DNA of 64,000 bases from Lucinisca nassula (taxonomy: Eukaryota; Mollusca; Bivalvia; Lucinida; Lucinidae): NCBI GenBank assembly GCA_963580285.1, contig OY757015.1, positions 144,892,082-144,956,081 of the forward strand. The letters run 5' to 3'. The position numbers and the translations under genes were made by a program. How positions within the stretch are numbered: position 1 is the first letter of the stretch; each line of letters opens with the position of its first letter. The notes below the pieces were generated by a model. The model saw only the letters and a program-made list of their open reading frames with translations, was not told the origin of the DNA and ran no database searches. Of the stretch, positions 10,385 through 21,711 are shown one piece after another.

Positions 10385-12660
10385 CCAGCTTTCAAGCCTC
10401 TAGCTCCAACAGTTTTTGAGATATATTGCTGACAAGATTTTATTAAAAAAAAATTCAAAGGGCAATAACTCTTGAAAGGGGCATAATCCGGATGAAAAAA
10501 AAATACGCATCAGCTTATTTTCCATTAGGAATGCATATATGAAATTTCAAAACCATAGCATACACAGTTCTAAAGTTATGCTATGCATCACTTTTAGGAT
10601 TCATTACAATGGGCACAAATTACCAAAATGACAAAGGGCCATAACTCGCAAAGTATTTTTCGGAATTTTGTCAAAAGTTAATCAGTTCATATACTCATCA
10701 CCACCAATATACTCAACAACTTTCAAGGCTCTAGCTCCAATAGTGTTTGAGATATTTTGCTGACAAGATTTTATTAAAAAAAGTTCAAAGGGCAATAACT
10801 CTTGAAAGGACTTATTACGGATGAGAAAAAAAATACGTGTCAGCTAATTTTTCATGAGGAACCCATATATGAAATTTCAAAACCCTAGCATACAAGGTTC
10901 TAAAGTTATGCTATGCATCACTTTTAGCATACATTACAATGGGCACAAATTACCAAAATGACAAAGGGCCATAACTCACAAAGTATCTTTTGGAATTTTG
11001 TCAAAAGTTAATCAGTTCATCTACTCATCACCACCAATATATTCACCAACTTTCAAGCCTCTAGCTCCAATAGTTTTGAGATATCTTGCTGACAAGATTT
11101 TATTAAAAAAAATTCAAAGGGCAATAACTCTTGAAAGGGGCATAATCCTGACGAGAAAAAAAAATATGCGTCAGATTATTTTCCATCAGAAATGCATATA
11201 TGAAATTTCAAAATTATAGCATACACCGTTCTAAAGTTATGCTATGCATCACTTTTAGCATACATTACAATGGGCACAAATTACCAAAATGACAAAGGGC
11301 CATAACTCACAAAGTATTTTTCGGAATTTTGTCATAAGTTAATCAGTTCATCTACTCATCACCAACAATCTATTCACCAACTTTCAAGGCTCTAGCTCCA
11401 ATAGTTTTTGAGATATCTTGCTGACAAGATTTTATTAAAAAAATTTCAAAGGGCAATAACTCTTGAAAGGGGCATATTCCGGACGAGAAAAAAAATACTT
11501 GTCATCTAATTTTCCATGAGGAATCCATATATGAAATTTCAAAACCCTAGCATACATGGTTCTAAAGTTATGCTTTGCATCACTTTTAGCATACATTACA
11601 ATGGGCACAAATTACCAAAATGACAAAGGGCCATAACTCACAAAGTATTTTTTGGAATTTTGTCAAAAGTTAATCAGTTCATCTACCTACTCATCACGAC
11701 CAATATATTCACTAACTTTCAAGCCTCTAGCTCCAATAGTTTTTGAGATATCTTGCTGACAAGATTTTATTAAAAAAAATTCAAAGGGCAATAACTCTTG
11801 AAAGGGGCATAATCCTGACGAGAAAAAAATATGCGTCAGCTTATTTTCCATCAGAAATGCATATATGAAATTTCAAAATTATAGCATACACCGTTCTAAA
11901 GTAATGCTATGCATCACTTTTAGCATACATTACAATGGGCACAAATTACCAAAATGACAAAGGGCCATAACTCACAAAGTATTTTTCGGAATTTTGTCAT
12001 AAGTTAATCAGTTCATCTACTCATCACCAACAATCTATTCTCCAACTTTCAAGGCTCTAGCTCCAATAGTTTTTGAGATATCTTGCTGACAAGATTTTAT
12101 TAAAAAAATTTCAAAGGGCAATAACTCTTGAAAGGGGCATATTCCGGACGAGAAAAAAAATTAGCGTCAGCTAATTTTCCATGAGGAATCCATATATGAA
12201 ATTTCAAAACCCTAGCATACATGGTTCTAAAGTTATGCTATGCATTACTTTTAGCATACATTACAATGGGCACGAATTACCAAAATCACAAAGGGCCATA
12301 ACTCACAAAGTATTTTTCGGAATTTTGTCAAAAGTTAATCAGTTCATCTACTTATCACCATCAATATAACAACCAACTTTCAAGGCTCTAGCTCCTATAG
12401 TTTTTGAGATATCTTGCTGACAAGATTTTATTAAAAAAAAAAAAAAATCAAAGGGCAATAACTCTTGAAGGGGGGCATAATCTGGACGAGAAAAAAAATA
12501 CGCGTCAGCTAATTTTCCATGAGGAATCCATATATGAAATTTCAAAACCCTAGCATACACGGTTCTTTAGTTATGCTATGCATCAAAAGCGTAATGGACA
12601 GACGAACGGACGAACGAACCGGACCAATATGCCCCTCAAACTTTTTCAAAGTTGGGGGCA
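10385..12660. repeat. Tandem array, ~330-bp units
   Basis: Seven units begin with TTTCAAGsCTCTAGCTCC-like sequence near 10392, 10723, 11051, 11382, 11717, 12048 and 12378, so the spacing is 328-335 bp. Each contains CAAAGGGCAATAACTCTTGA and TGACAAAGGGCCATAACTC. Units alternate in small variants (ACCGTTCT versus ATGGTTCT), suggesting a two-unit higher-order repeat in the middle of the array. Confidence 0.85.
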
Positions 12661-13810
12661 TAATAAGAAAGTTATTGACAGAACACAAAAAAGGCCCTTT
12701 TTTACCTTTAAGCTCTATGTATGACCTTGACCTTTCAGGTATTAAACTGGGTCATGCGTGCAACACATCATCTCATGGTGGTTAACATTTCTGCCTAGCA
12801 ATTTCAAAATCCATCTAAAAATAAGAAAGTTATTGACCAAACACGAAAAAAGGCCCCTTTTTTACCTCTGACCTCTATGTATGACCTTGACATTTTAGGT
12901 ACCAAACTGAATCATGCATGCAACACATCGTCCCATGATAGTTAACATGTTTGCCAAGTAACTTCAAATTCTATTTAAAAATAGGCAAGTTATTGAAAAA
13001 ACCCGAAAAAAGGCCCCTTTTTTACCTTTGACCTCTAAGTATGCCCTTGACCTTTGAGGTACCAACCTGGGTCATGTGCGCAACACATCGCCTTATATTG
13101 GTTCACATTTCTGCCATGTGATTTCAAAATCCATCTCAAAATAAGAAAGTTATTGACCAAATACGAAAAAAAGGCCCACTTTTTTACCTTTGACCTCTAA
13201 GTATGACCTTGACCTTTGAGGTACCGACCTGCCTCATGTGCACCACACATCGTCTCATGATTGTTAATAATTATGCCAAGTAATTTTAAAATCCATCTCA
13301 AAATTAGAAAGTTATTGACCAAATACGAAAAAAAGGCCCCTTTTTTTACCTTTGACCTCTAAGTATGACCTTGACCTTTGAGGAACCGACCTGCCTCATG
13401 CGCACCACACATCGTCTTATGGTTGTTAATAATTATGCCAAGTAATTTTAAAATCCATCTCAAAATAAGAAAGTTATTGACCAAATACGAAAAAAGGCCC
13501 CTTTTTTGACCTTTGACCTCTAAGTATGACCTTGACCTTTGAGGTACCGACCTGCCTCATGCGCACCACACATCGTCTTACGGTTGTTAATAATTATGCC
13601 AAGTAATTTTAAAATCCATCTCAAAATAAGAAAGTTATTGACCAAATACGAAAAAAAGGCCCCTTTTTTGACCTTTGACCTCTAAGTATGACCTTGACCT
13701 TTGAGGTACCGACCTGCCTCATGCCCACCACACATTGTCTTATGGTTGTTAATATTTCTGCCGAGTATTTTTAAAATCCATCAAAAAATAAGAAAGTTAT
13801 TAACCGGACA
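12660..13810. repeat. Tandem array, ~160-bp units
   Basis: Seven to eight units contain AAGTTATTGACCAAATACGA, CCTTTGACCTCTAAGTATGA and CACCACACATCGTCTTA. Two or more earlier units of the same kind precede the 330-bp array at 10020-10385, so the 330-bp array is inserted in, or grew within, the 160-bp array. The monomer length is like the bivalve BIV160 satellite, but sequence identity was not checked. Confidence 0.8.
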
Positions 13811-14079
13811 CGATTTGCCCATACATATATACATACCAACAAACTTCCAAGGGAGATAATTCAAAAAGTATAAATGCGAGAGTTATGGTTCTTGCGCACT
13901 GCACGTCGTCTAATGCTGATTAATATTTATGCGAAGTTTCGTGACGATAGCGCTAACGGTTTTCAAGTTACAGAGCGGACACGAAAGTGTGACAGACGGA
14001 CAGACAGACGCCCGGGGAAAAAACAATATGTCTCTCCGAAAAAAATTTTTTCGGGGGAGACATAACTAGCAAGAGATAA

Positions 14080-15196
14080 AATATAAAATCTTCGAATCAC
14101 GGACAAGCACAAGAAGTCATCAGAATCAGTGCCAAGTATGAAGATGATCCTCTCAGGGAAGAATTTGATGAATGGATAGAGGGGGATAAGACTGTGGGTA
14201 GAACAGCTACTATTTTTCATTTATTGATGTCTAGGTTTAGGGAATGTTAGAGTTTGAAAATATTGAGAAGGAATTCAGGTATACCAAGGGATTGATGGGG
14301 CTCATCAAAGAGAAAGGTAGTGTAGACAAGAAATTCACATTTTCCAAGGAAGAACAAAAAGAAAATATAGTATAGCTACTAAGCAATTGTGATAAAAACG
14401 ATGTACTTTTGTTCACAGATGGATCAGCTCTAGGCAATCCCGGTCCGACTGACGCTGGTGCTGTAGTCTATCTAGAGGGTTACTCCAGCACACCAGTTTT
14501 GCTGCACAAGGGAGTTTCTCCTATAGGTAACAATTATACTGGAGAAATTGGTAGGTATACAGATCGGGCAAGAATTCTTGGCTGATCTAGACTTCAAAGG
14601 CAGAGTGGTCCATATTCTGACCGATTGTACTGAAATGCCAACTAACAAGGTTGAAACAGTTCTTAGTATCAAGGAGAGCTTAGCAAAGGTAAGGATTAGG
14701 GAGAATATTGTCAAAGTTCATTGGGTACCGGGACACAAAGATATTGAGGGGAATGAGTTGGCAGATAAACAGGCAATGTCAGCAGCATCAGAAATGATTA
14801 AAAATAAGGAGGTATAACCAATCCTGGACAAGAAAGAAGCAGTACAGGAGTGTAAATCACAGGGAAAGGATTCCTGGAAAAACGGGAAAGAAGATACAAG
14901 TGCTTAGACAAAGTGAATGTATTGATTGAAATATTTGGCGAAGTTGGAAAAAGGATCTGTCATGGAGATAGGGACAGAAGGATTTTCTCTGCAGTAAATC
15001 ATTTGCTTTGTGGGCACACAATCTTAAATGATCACCAGGCAAAGATAAACAAAGATCTGTCAAGTTTGTGTGAGACATGCAACATGAAAGAGAATGTAGA
15101 TCATTTTCTGTTCCACTGTCAGAGATTTAAAACAGAAAGGGATACTTTAGAGTACACAGTTGAAGAGATTCTAGGCAGGGAGGATGTGAATAGCTA
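14080..15196 (+). pseudogene. LINE E: RNase H and C-terminal part of an ORF2
   Basis: The frame is broken but still shows RNase H signatures. FTDGSALGNPGP (about 14413) is the first catalytic Asp motif, ILTDCTE is the DCT-type motif, and VHWVPGHKDIEGNELADK (about 14720) holds the last His/Asp motifs. Further on, GHTILNDH...CETCNMKENVDHFLFHC is a Cys-rich tail with C-x2-C and H-x4-C spacing, as in I/R1-like LINEs that carry RNase H. Upstream RT is missing; the element is 5' truncated or destroyed by element J. It is not functional. Confidence 0.75.
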
Positions 15197-15532
15197 AGGG
15201 GTGTGATAGCTCAGTGGTTAGTGCACTTGCCTTTGATGCTACAGGCCCCCAGTTTGATCCCCGGAGGCAGTGATTATTTCGGTGTCTGAACACGCTCCAT
15301 TGGCATCATTTGCAGGTATGAATGCCAAAAAGTGCACCTTCCTTCGGATCAGGACGTTAACTGGAGGTCACCTGTGCAGGAAGAGTCATCTCCTGTGCAG
15401 GCTAACGACCCCTACCGTAATTACATGGTTACTGTGTAGGCTTTCTGATTCTGATGGAGCGTTTGTAATGTACACCTGCGAGTAATGGCCAAATGTGACC
15501 GATCGCAGTTTCAGTAGAAAGAAAGAAACAAT
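15197..15532 (+). mobile_element. SINE B copy 2
   Basis: Begins GGTGTGATAGCTCAGTGGTT (tRNA A-box) with a degenerate B-box AGTTTGATCCCC. Its body includes ATGAATGCCAAAAAGTGCAC and it ends with AATGGCCAAATGTGACCGAT plus a GAAA tail. The 3' segment matches the 3' end of LINE B, indicating shared mobilisation. Confidence 0.8.
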
Positions 15533-15534
15533 TA

Positions 15535-15640
15535 TCCCCCTTTGCAGGTTAAAGACCCCTACAGTAATTACATGATTACTGTGTTTTCATCCAGCAAAAA
15601 CATAATGTACACCTCCTAGTATAGACGGATCCAATGTTTT
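15535..15640 (+). mobile_element. SINE B fragment
   Basis: Contains the interior segment GGTTAAAGACCCCTACAGTA and ATTACATGATTACTGTGT of SINE B, without head or tail. It directly follows copy 2. Confidence 0.55.
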
Positions 15641-16276
15641 GACACATGACCTTGTTAACATTTCACTGCACGTGCGCGAATTACCTCCCCTGTAGAGGTA
15701 CTCTTTTATCTGGTTGGCAAAACATGACTGTTGCCGTACAGTGTCAATGAGAATTTCTAATATTTATCGTGTGATTAAACTTATTTCTTCTCCACAAAAT
15801 TAACTGATCCTTGTCAGTTTGTGTTTTTGAAGTAAATAACGATGTAGAACCAGTCTCTTCTGATTTTATTGCACATTTTGTTGCCTAAAAAGCATTATAA
15901 AAGTACCCACCATCATGCCAAAAAGTAGACGATCCCCATTATTTAACCAATGGAATTAAGATTAAAGCATGTATATTTTCTATCAAATTTTATACGAAAA
16001 AGAAGCAGTTTAATGTCAAAAATTGGTTTGTGGCAAATAGTTTTGATAGAAAGATGATTTAACAAAAGTTATTACAGAAAATAATTTGTGCTACATCAAC
16101 GGTAGAATATGGAACCGGAAGTTTATTTTTGCCCACCAGATTAAACGAGGCTAATGACCTTTGATGACCTTGTGTGACGTAGACTTTGGATGTGTCTGAG
16201 GGAGTTTGACCATCTACCAGACCATGGTAGAGGAAGTCAAATTGTGCACGTTCTTCCCATGATTTCCATGTTTTTT
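15641..16276. other. Non-coding, no repeat recognised
   Basis: AT-rich DNA. A minus-strand frame at 16059-16280 (containing YVTQGHQRSLASFNL) begins at the candidate exon boundary described next. I cannot tell intron from coding here. Confidence 0.3.
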
Positions 16277-16387
16277 TCACCGGTGTGATTGAATAACGTC
16301 TGGTAGATGCTTGGTTGACTGGTACACAGACCCTTGAATAGAAGCAGTCAATTCCCGGACATTAGTGTTTGCACCTTTCGCCGCCAT
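16277..16387 (-). CDS. Candidate first coding exon, unknown protein
   Basis: On the minus strand, AACAAGATGGCGGCG gives a strong start context (AAGATGGCG). A 36-codon frame follows, beginning MAAKGANTNVREL and including SVYQSTKHLPDVIQ. The frame runs to a TGA that overlaps a possible donor (CACCG|GTGAAA), so the reading may continue in another exon. The CCGCCATCTTG on the plus strand is also a YY1-type site, common at housekeeping starts. No family is recognised. It may equally be a chance frame. Confidence 0.35.
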   Translation of the reverse strand: MAAKGANTNVRELTASIQGSVYQSTKHLPDVIQSHR

Positions 16388-16391
16388 CTTG

Positions 16392-16825
16392 TTCTTGTTC
16401 TTGTTCACTAGATTCTGCCTTTATAGGCACACCTGGTTTTCACCAGTAAAAATCTTCTTGAGTAAAAGTTTATAACATTGATCAATATTTACAGGTTAAA
16501 AGCCACGAATGTTTAAAAGTTCATACAGATAAAATACATCTATCTCCTCCACCAATTGTACAGTATAAAATTTGGTAAAAGTTACACACTTTTTCACCGT
16601 CAGGACATTTGGTTGCTTTAGAAATCTGATACTCTAGCTCAAGTGTGTGCTGCTGGGGCATATGGTTGCGTATGGTGTGACATATCTACCAGAGTAACCC
16701 ACTATAGTCTGGTTCGACCAGAGTGACGTCGCGACACTTCTGCCATGCTACCAGACCGCTACCAGACTGAGTTCGATCACACTTTGGTTAACCACTGGTT
16801 AACCACGGTTCGTGATCGAGAGATA
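16392..16825. other. Non-coding flank of LINE A1
   Basis: Contains TGACGTCGCGACAC near 16722, tandem GGTTAACCACT near 16785-16815 and a small inverted repeat CGATCAC...GTGATCG that frames it. No open frame is convincing. If the exon at 16277-16387 is real, its promoter would lie here. Confidence 0.3.
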
Positions 16826-16833
16826 TCCCTCAT

Positions 16834-19002
16834 ATGCCATTCATGGAACTGGAAAACGATTCAGAATCTGTCTGGGTTAAGGTTTTTGCAAACAAAACTT
16901 CCCACTTTATTGCAAGTTGGTATCGACCACCTAACGACACTGTCGAAAACTTCCACTTATTTAAAGATCAGCTTGATCGCATTAAGTCTCAGAATAAGGG
17001 TAAAAAACTTCCTGCAGTACATGTCTTAGGCGACTTCAACTTCAGAGAGATTGTTTGGCCAGATAGGCTCAGCAAACAAGGCACGATGCTGAGTCCGTCA
17101 GAGGGACAGGTGTTGGTCGACATCATGAATGATCATGGCTTGGAACAGGTTGTTGACTTCCCTACTCGAGATAGAAACACTTTGGATTTGATTCTTACAA
17201 CTTTGCCAGGACAGTTTGGGGATATTCAATCCCCGGACAAACTAAGTGATCATGATATTGTCTCTGGATTTTTGAAAATCTTCATACCACCTATAAAGAA
17301 ACCTCGTAGAAAGGTGTACTTATATCAAAAGGGTGACTATGAAACTATGAGGAAGGATGCCCTAAAATTTGCAAGAGAGAAATACTTTAATGGTCATTCA
17401 GACGCTCGGTCTGTCCAGGAGAACTTTGATTTGATAAAGTCTTTCATTCAAGCTTCGTCCGAAAATCATATCCCCTCCAAAACTAGCAGGTCTGTATCTT
17501 CAATTCCTTGGATCACACCAGAAATAAGAAGAAAAATTCGGAGGAGAAATAAGATTCATGCTAAGGCAAAAAAGTCGGGAAGTGGTAAACTCAGAGCAAA
17601 ATTTGAAAACTTGAGACGAGAAATTAAAAATGACATCAAAAATCAGCATGATCAGTATGTAAATAACTTGGTAGGTGATGTAAAGGCGAATCCCAGAGAC
17701 TTCTACAGATATATCAATAGCCAGAAGAAAGATAGGCAAGGTATCCCACCCCTTAATAAAAGAGGAGGGAACGGGGTCGCTGAATCGGACTCTGAAAGGG
17801 CAGAGGAATTGGTTGGTCAATTCAATGATGCATTTAATAAAACTGAGTTCAACGAGGTTCCATTGACTGGAAGATCGGCCCCTTTCATGGAAAATATTGT
17901 TGTATCCTCTGCGGGAGTGATCAAATTACTTAAAGGCTTGAACCCTTCCAAAGCTTTAGGGCCTGATGAGCTTCATCCTAGAGTCCTGAAGGAACTAGCA
18001 AACCAGTTAGGTCCAGTTTTTGCTCATCTTTTCCAACAATCTCTCGATACGGGTGAAATTCCCAAAGAATGGCTCCTAGCGAACATCTGTCCACTTTTCA
18101 AAAAAGGGGACAGGGCTCTTGCTCGTAATTATCGCCCGGTGTCACTGACATGTGTTCTATGTAAATTGCTTGAACACATAGTCTGCTCAAACATCATGGC
18201 CCACTTGGATGAACATAAACTTTTGTCAGACAGACAACATGCATTTAGGAAAAGGCATAGTTGCGAAACTCAGTTGAGCACGGTTATTAATGATTGGGCA
18301 AAAATCCTGGACAAAGGGGGGCAGGTGGACACATTTATTCTGGACTTTGAGAAGGCTTTTGACACCCCTCCTCATGAACTACTTAAATCCAAATTATTTG
18401 GTTATGGAATTGCTGGGAAGACTCTTAAATGGATAGATTCCTTCCTTTGCTACAGAAAACAGCGTGTTGTTGTTAATGGTGAATCTTCAGTATGGGCGCC
18501 AGTTTTGTCTGGAGTCCCACAAGGGACCGTTCTTGGTCCACTATTGTTCTCCCTGTACATCAATGATATTTCCACTGATATTGACTCAGAAATAAGACTG
18601 TTCGCAGATGACTGTGTTTGTTACCGGGAAATTAGAGATACAGATGACTCACTGAAACTTCAGGCTGACATAGATAGATTAGGATGTTGGGCCAGAAAAT
18701 GGGGCATGAGATTTCAACCAGTTAAATGCAATATTATGCAGATAACAAGGAAGAGATCAAATAAAGTTGAGGCTTCTTACACCTTAGAGGGAACGGTCCT
18801 CGAAAATGTGAATTCCATTAAATACCTTGGTGTGACAATCACTCACGATTTGAGATGGAATACACACATTAGCAATATGTGTACAAAGGCGAATAGAACA
18901 CTTGGTTTCCTGAGGCGAAATCTTCATCAGTGTCCTCAGGATGTGAAAGAAACAGCATACAGGGGACTTGTTCGCCCAATCTTGGAATATGGTAGTTGCA
19001 TC
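16834..19002 (+). CDS. LINE A ORF2: partial endonuclease + reverse transcriptase
   Basis: The protein makes the target nick and copies LINE RNA at the nick. It begins inside the APE endonuclease (ASWYRPPND, then GDFNF near residue 70 and SDHDIV near 140, which hold catalytic residues). A basic linker follows, then RT: KALGPDELHPRVLKEL, NYRPVSLT, FILDFEKAFD, SGVPQGTVLGPLLFSLYIND (about residue 550) and FADD near 589 with the catalytic Asp pair. The missing N-terminal endonuclease segment makes this copy incompetent. The frame is otherwise open to the insertion at 19003 and resumes in frame at 21284, so it was intact when the foldback element landed. The apparent residues past 19002 belong to the inserted element. 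Confidence 0.9.
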
Positions 19003-19407
19003 GATTTATGGACATCTCGGCCCCTAACAAACTCGGCCCCTGACAAACCCGGCCCCTGACAAACTCGGCCCCTAGCAAACTCGGCCCCCATTCCACTCCG
19101 TCCTTAAAAACTCAGTCCCTAGCAGCATTTATGTCCTAAAATACAATGTTTTTGTTTCCGAGAATCAATTTGGAAGGTGGATAGGTAGTTTCACAGAAAG
19201 TTTGTGCATATTTATCGTTTTTAATACGAAACATTATCCACGATAAAAGATCGCGGAAACCCATGCTGTAATTGGGACGGTGTTGGAATTGAGTGTGGCA
19301 TCACGAAAACATGCCTATATAATTTTGACCACCTGCAACCACACTTTTATATAGTAGAACTCGGGTTTACAATGGTTTATATAAATTTACTTTTTTCTTC
19401 TCAAAAA

Positions 19408-19549
19408 CATAGATTGTTGGTTCTTGTAAGAACCGCCTCGTCGATGCCGTTTTTACAAGCACCCAAATCTGTTTGCTCAAAACATTGATTGTTGGTACTT
19501 GTTGGAATTGCCCTGTCAATGTGGTTCTAACAAGTACCCAAAATCTATG
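19408..19549. repeat. Two tandem copies of the 65-bp internal hairpin
   Basis: 19408-19471 and 19482-19549 each start CATAGATTGTTGGT or similar and end in its inverse (ACCCAAAATCTATG), with TTCTTGTAAGAACC-type inner stems. The same hairpin is found inside the other foldback elements of the window. Confidence 0.7.
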
Positions 19550-19705
19550 TTTATTGCAGAAATAAGAAAAATATGTTTCATGTTTCATCTAAAAATTTTC
19601 ATATTTGTGTGTTGAAAAATTTAATATTTTAGAAAAGGCCTGTCTTTTTGTGATATTAACATTTCCAGTGTAAAACCAAATGTAAACCTATAGAAAACAA
19701 TATTC

Positions 19706-19997
19706 GCCCCCGCCCATCGGGGTTTTGAGAAATAGTTTGGGCTGCATGATGCTTCCCCGCAGAGCTGAATCTGACCACACACGAGAACTGATAAACTTCT
19801 TAGAAGGACTAAGCCTGCCCAGGCAAAGCAGTGTGAGTCATATCATCAATGCATATAACCCTTCTGGTTTCATCGGGCGGCAGGGCTTGAGGTGTCATTT
19901 CATTTGAGTAAAAGTCCCACAAAATTTGAAGCAACGTCTTCAAAATGACCTTAATAGTGTTGACTGTGTCGTTAAACCCCAATTCAAACAAACAAAA
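19706..19997 (+). mobile_element. SINE A copy 3, inside F1
   Basis: Full-length but diverged copy (GCCCCCGCCCATCGGGGTTT to AACCCCAATTCAAACAAACA). It is younger than F1 because it sits in the element's interior. Confidence 0.8.
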
Positions 19998-20167
19998 ACA
20001 AATAGAAAACAATATAGTTCATGATATACATGGTTCTCCACGATCTGATTGTGCGTTGGCGACGTTCATTATGAAAACACTCCTTTACAAATACATTGTC
20101 ATTTTTTTTGCCAAAAATGGAAATTATAAGATGAAAAATTGTGATATTTTTCTTATTTTCTCTCGTA

Positions 20168-20231
20168 ACATAGATTACGGGGGCTCGATAGAAAAGCCTC
20201 GACGGTTCTATCGAGTACTCACAATCTGTTT
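20168..20231. repeat. 65-bp internal hairpin, F1 third copy
   Basis: ACATAGATTACGGGGGCTCG pairs with CGAGTACTCACAATCTGT across TCTATCGAG-type inner arms. Same family as 19408-19549. Confidence 0.6.
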
Positions 20232-20367
20232 TTTTTAGCAAATATCAGAAAAATAATGTTTTAAGAAAAAACTTAATTTTTCTAACGTTCAACGTTTATA
20301 TGAAACCTTCCGGTGTTAAGTTACTTTGCAGGCGATCCGCTGCTTTCATACTTTCATGATATGTTTT

Positions 20368-20661
20368 TGTTTGATTTGCGGTTTACGTCCCCGTCAACAC
20401 TGTAAAGGTCATTTTGGAGACGTTGCTTCCAATTTTGTGGGACTTTTACCCGACACTAAGATGAAATGACATCTCAAGCCCTGCCACCCAATGAAACCAA
20501 TAAGGTTTATAAGCATGGACGGACCGACTCGCACTGCTTTGTCTGGGCAGGCTTAGATCCTCCAAGCGCTTTACCAGTACTCGTGTGCGGGTCGGTTTCA
20601 GCTCTGTGTGGAAGCATCATGCAGCCCATATATTTCTTCAAGAGCCGATGGGCGGGGGCCG
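20368..20661 (-). mobile_element. SINE A copy 4 (minus), inside F1
   Basis: Near full-length inverted copy ending on plus with GATGGGCGGGGGC. With the plus copy at 19706 it could itself fold into a ~290-bp stem. Confidence 0.85.
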
Positions 20662-20732
20662 TCATATTTTCATGAACAGCAGAAAAATTTAAAATGCATT
20701 TCTTAAATGAACACAGCAGTACCTCATGGGTT

Positions 20733-20815
20733 TATGTCGGGTAAAAGCCCCACAGAATTGGAAGCAACTTCTCCAAAATGACCTATACAATGTTGACGGG
20801 GTGTCAAACAATCAA
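20733..20815 (+). mobile_element. SINE A 3' fragment
   Basis: Only the segment TCGGGTAAAAGCCCCACAGA through GTTGACGGGG plus a short tail remains. Confidence 0.65.
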
Positions 20816-21198
20816 AATCATTGGTATAGTAGAGAAAAAGGCTAGTGGCTGTGGAATGGTCAAACCCTGCAAATGATAATAAAAATAAAATGGCTCATTT
20901 TTTGTAAGTGCGCAACAGAACGTACTACTAGTCTCTTTTAAGTGGCAGACATGTAATTACACGCTAATCAATCAATTAGTTTATTAATTACATCGGAAGG
21001 TGAGTGACAGTGGACCCGCAGCAGCGTGTCATACACTGGTTCAATCAACGGCATTAGGTTCATTTAACTCGTGAGATGGGTTGCTCATAATTTCATCAAA
21101 AAGAGTTCAAAAGGTAATTAGGCATATGCACATTAAAAATATGTGTAATCGTATGATTAAGTCAATTCCAACACTAATAAATACATATTCTAATTTTA
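20816..21198. other. Unique interior of F1
   Basis: AT-rich, no open frame or repeat seen. It borders the right-hand iterated end. Confidence 0.4.
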
Positions 21199-21283
21199 GG
21201 GGCCGAGTTTGTCAGGGGCCGAGTTTGTAGGGGCCGAGTTTGCTAGGGGCCGAGTTTGTTAGGGGCCGAGATGTCCTGTCACC

Positions 21284-21711
21284 GTTGCATCTGGGACCCA
21301 AGCGGAGTGGTCCTAAATGAAGAAATTGAAAAAGTTCAGAATAGAGCTGCTAGATTTGTAACTGGAAATTATTGCTTTGAAACTGGGAGCATGACTGGAA
21401 TTCTAGGAAAATTAAGATGGGAGTCTCTCAAGAAAAGGAGAAGAGACAGTAGGCTCATACTCTTATACAAAGGTCTAAAGGGTGCTGCCAGCATTCCAAC
21501 AGATGACCTTGTTCCCCCAGCTAGGCATTGTAGAAAACACCATTCAATGACGTTTCAGACCCTTACTGCAAGAACGGATATTTATAAAGAATCGTTTTTC
21601 CCCCGAACCATTAGAGATTGGAATGCCCTTCCCGATTCTATTATTTTGACGGCTGAAGGTGCTGAGGATTCTGTAGCTAAGTTTACATCTTTGGTTAGAG
21701 CTAGGGACTAA
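21284..21711 (+). CDS. LINE A ORF2, C-terminal part
   Basis: Continuation of the ORF after F1: WDPSGVVLNEEIEKVQNRAA, then FVTGNYCFETGSMTGIL, RDSRLILLYKGL and FFPRTIRDWNALPDSI, ending at a TAA at 21709. This is the usual C-terminal region after the RT thumb in jockey-like LINEs (FFPRTIRDWNALP is a widespread signature). The frame is open throughout and joins exactly to the left part when one 8-bp duplication copy is removed. Confidence 0.9.

Larger units (their letters stand above)
10014..14062. mobile_element. Element J: inverted ends enclosing tandem arrays
   Basis: The left end ATGTCTCCCCCG (about 10018) is matched by its inverse CGGGGGAGACAT near 14050-14062. Everything between is organised as tandem arrays plus a short unique 3' section ending in GACAGACGGACAGACAGACG. 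The layout resembles bivalve non-autonomous elements with a central minisatellite core, such as the pearl/CvA type, but that name is by structure only. No coding sequence. Confidence 0.55.
19003..21283. mobile_element. Foldback element F1 (CTCGGCCCC iterated ends)
   Basis: A 2281-bp insertion flanked by the 8-bp duplication GTTGCATC (18995-19002 and 21284-21291). The outer ends GATTTATGGACATCTCGG and, inverted, GGTGACAGGACATCTCGG match at 13 of 18 positions. Each end continues as 4-5 copies of a 17-bp unit (CTCGGCCCCTGACAAA and variants), 19014-19092 on the left and 21199-21277 on the right. The interior has no gene; it carries hairpins and SINEs. An 8-bp duplication is compatible with hAT, P or Mutator-like transposases. 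The iterated inverted ends resemble Drosophila foldback elements. Confidence 0.85.

Noticed and set aside
10014..14062. Regular repeats suggestive of a CRISPR array
   Set aside because: Units are 160 and 330 bp and nearly identical throughout, with no short repeat/variable spacer pattern, in a eukaryotic genome.
15197..15270. Working tRNA gene
   Set aside because: A- and B-box blocks are tRNA-like, but the acceptor and anticodon stems do not fold properly and the sequence runs into a dispersed SINE body.
19015..19059. C-terminal residues of the 741-codon LINE A frame
   Set aside because: The last codons read through the F1 insertion; the true ORF continues at 21284.
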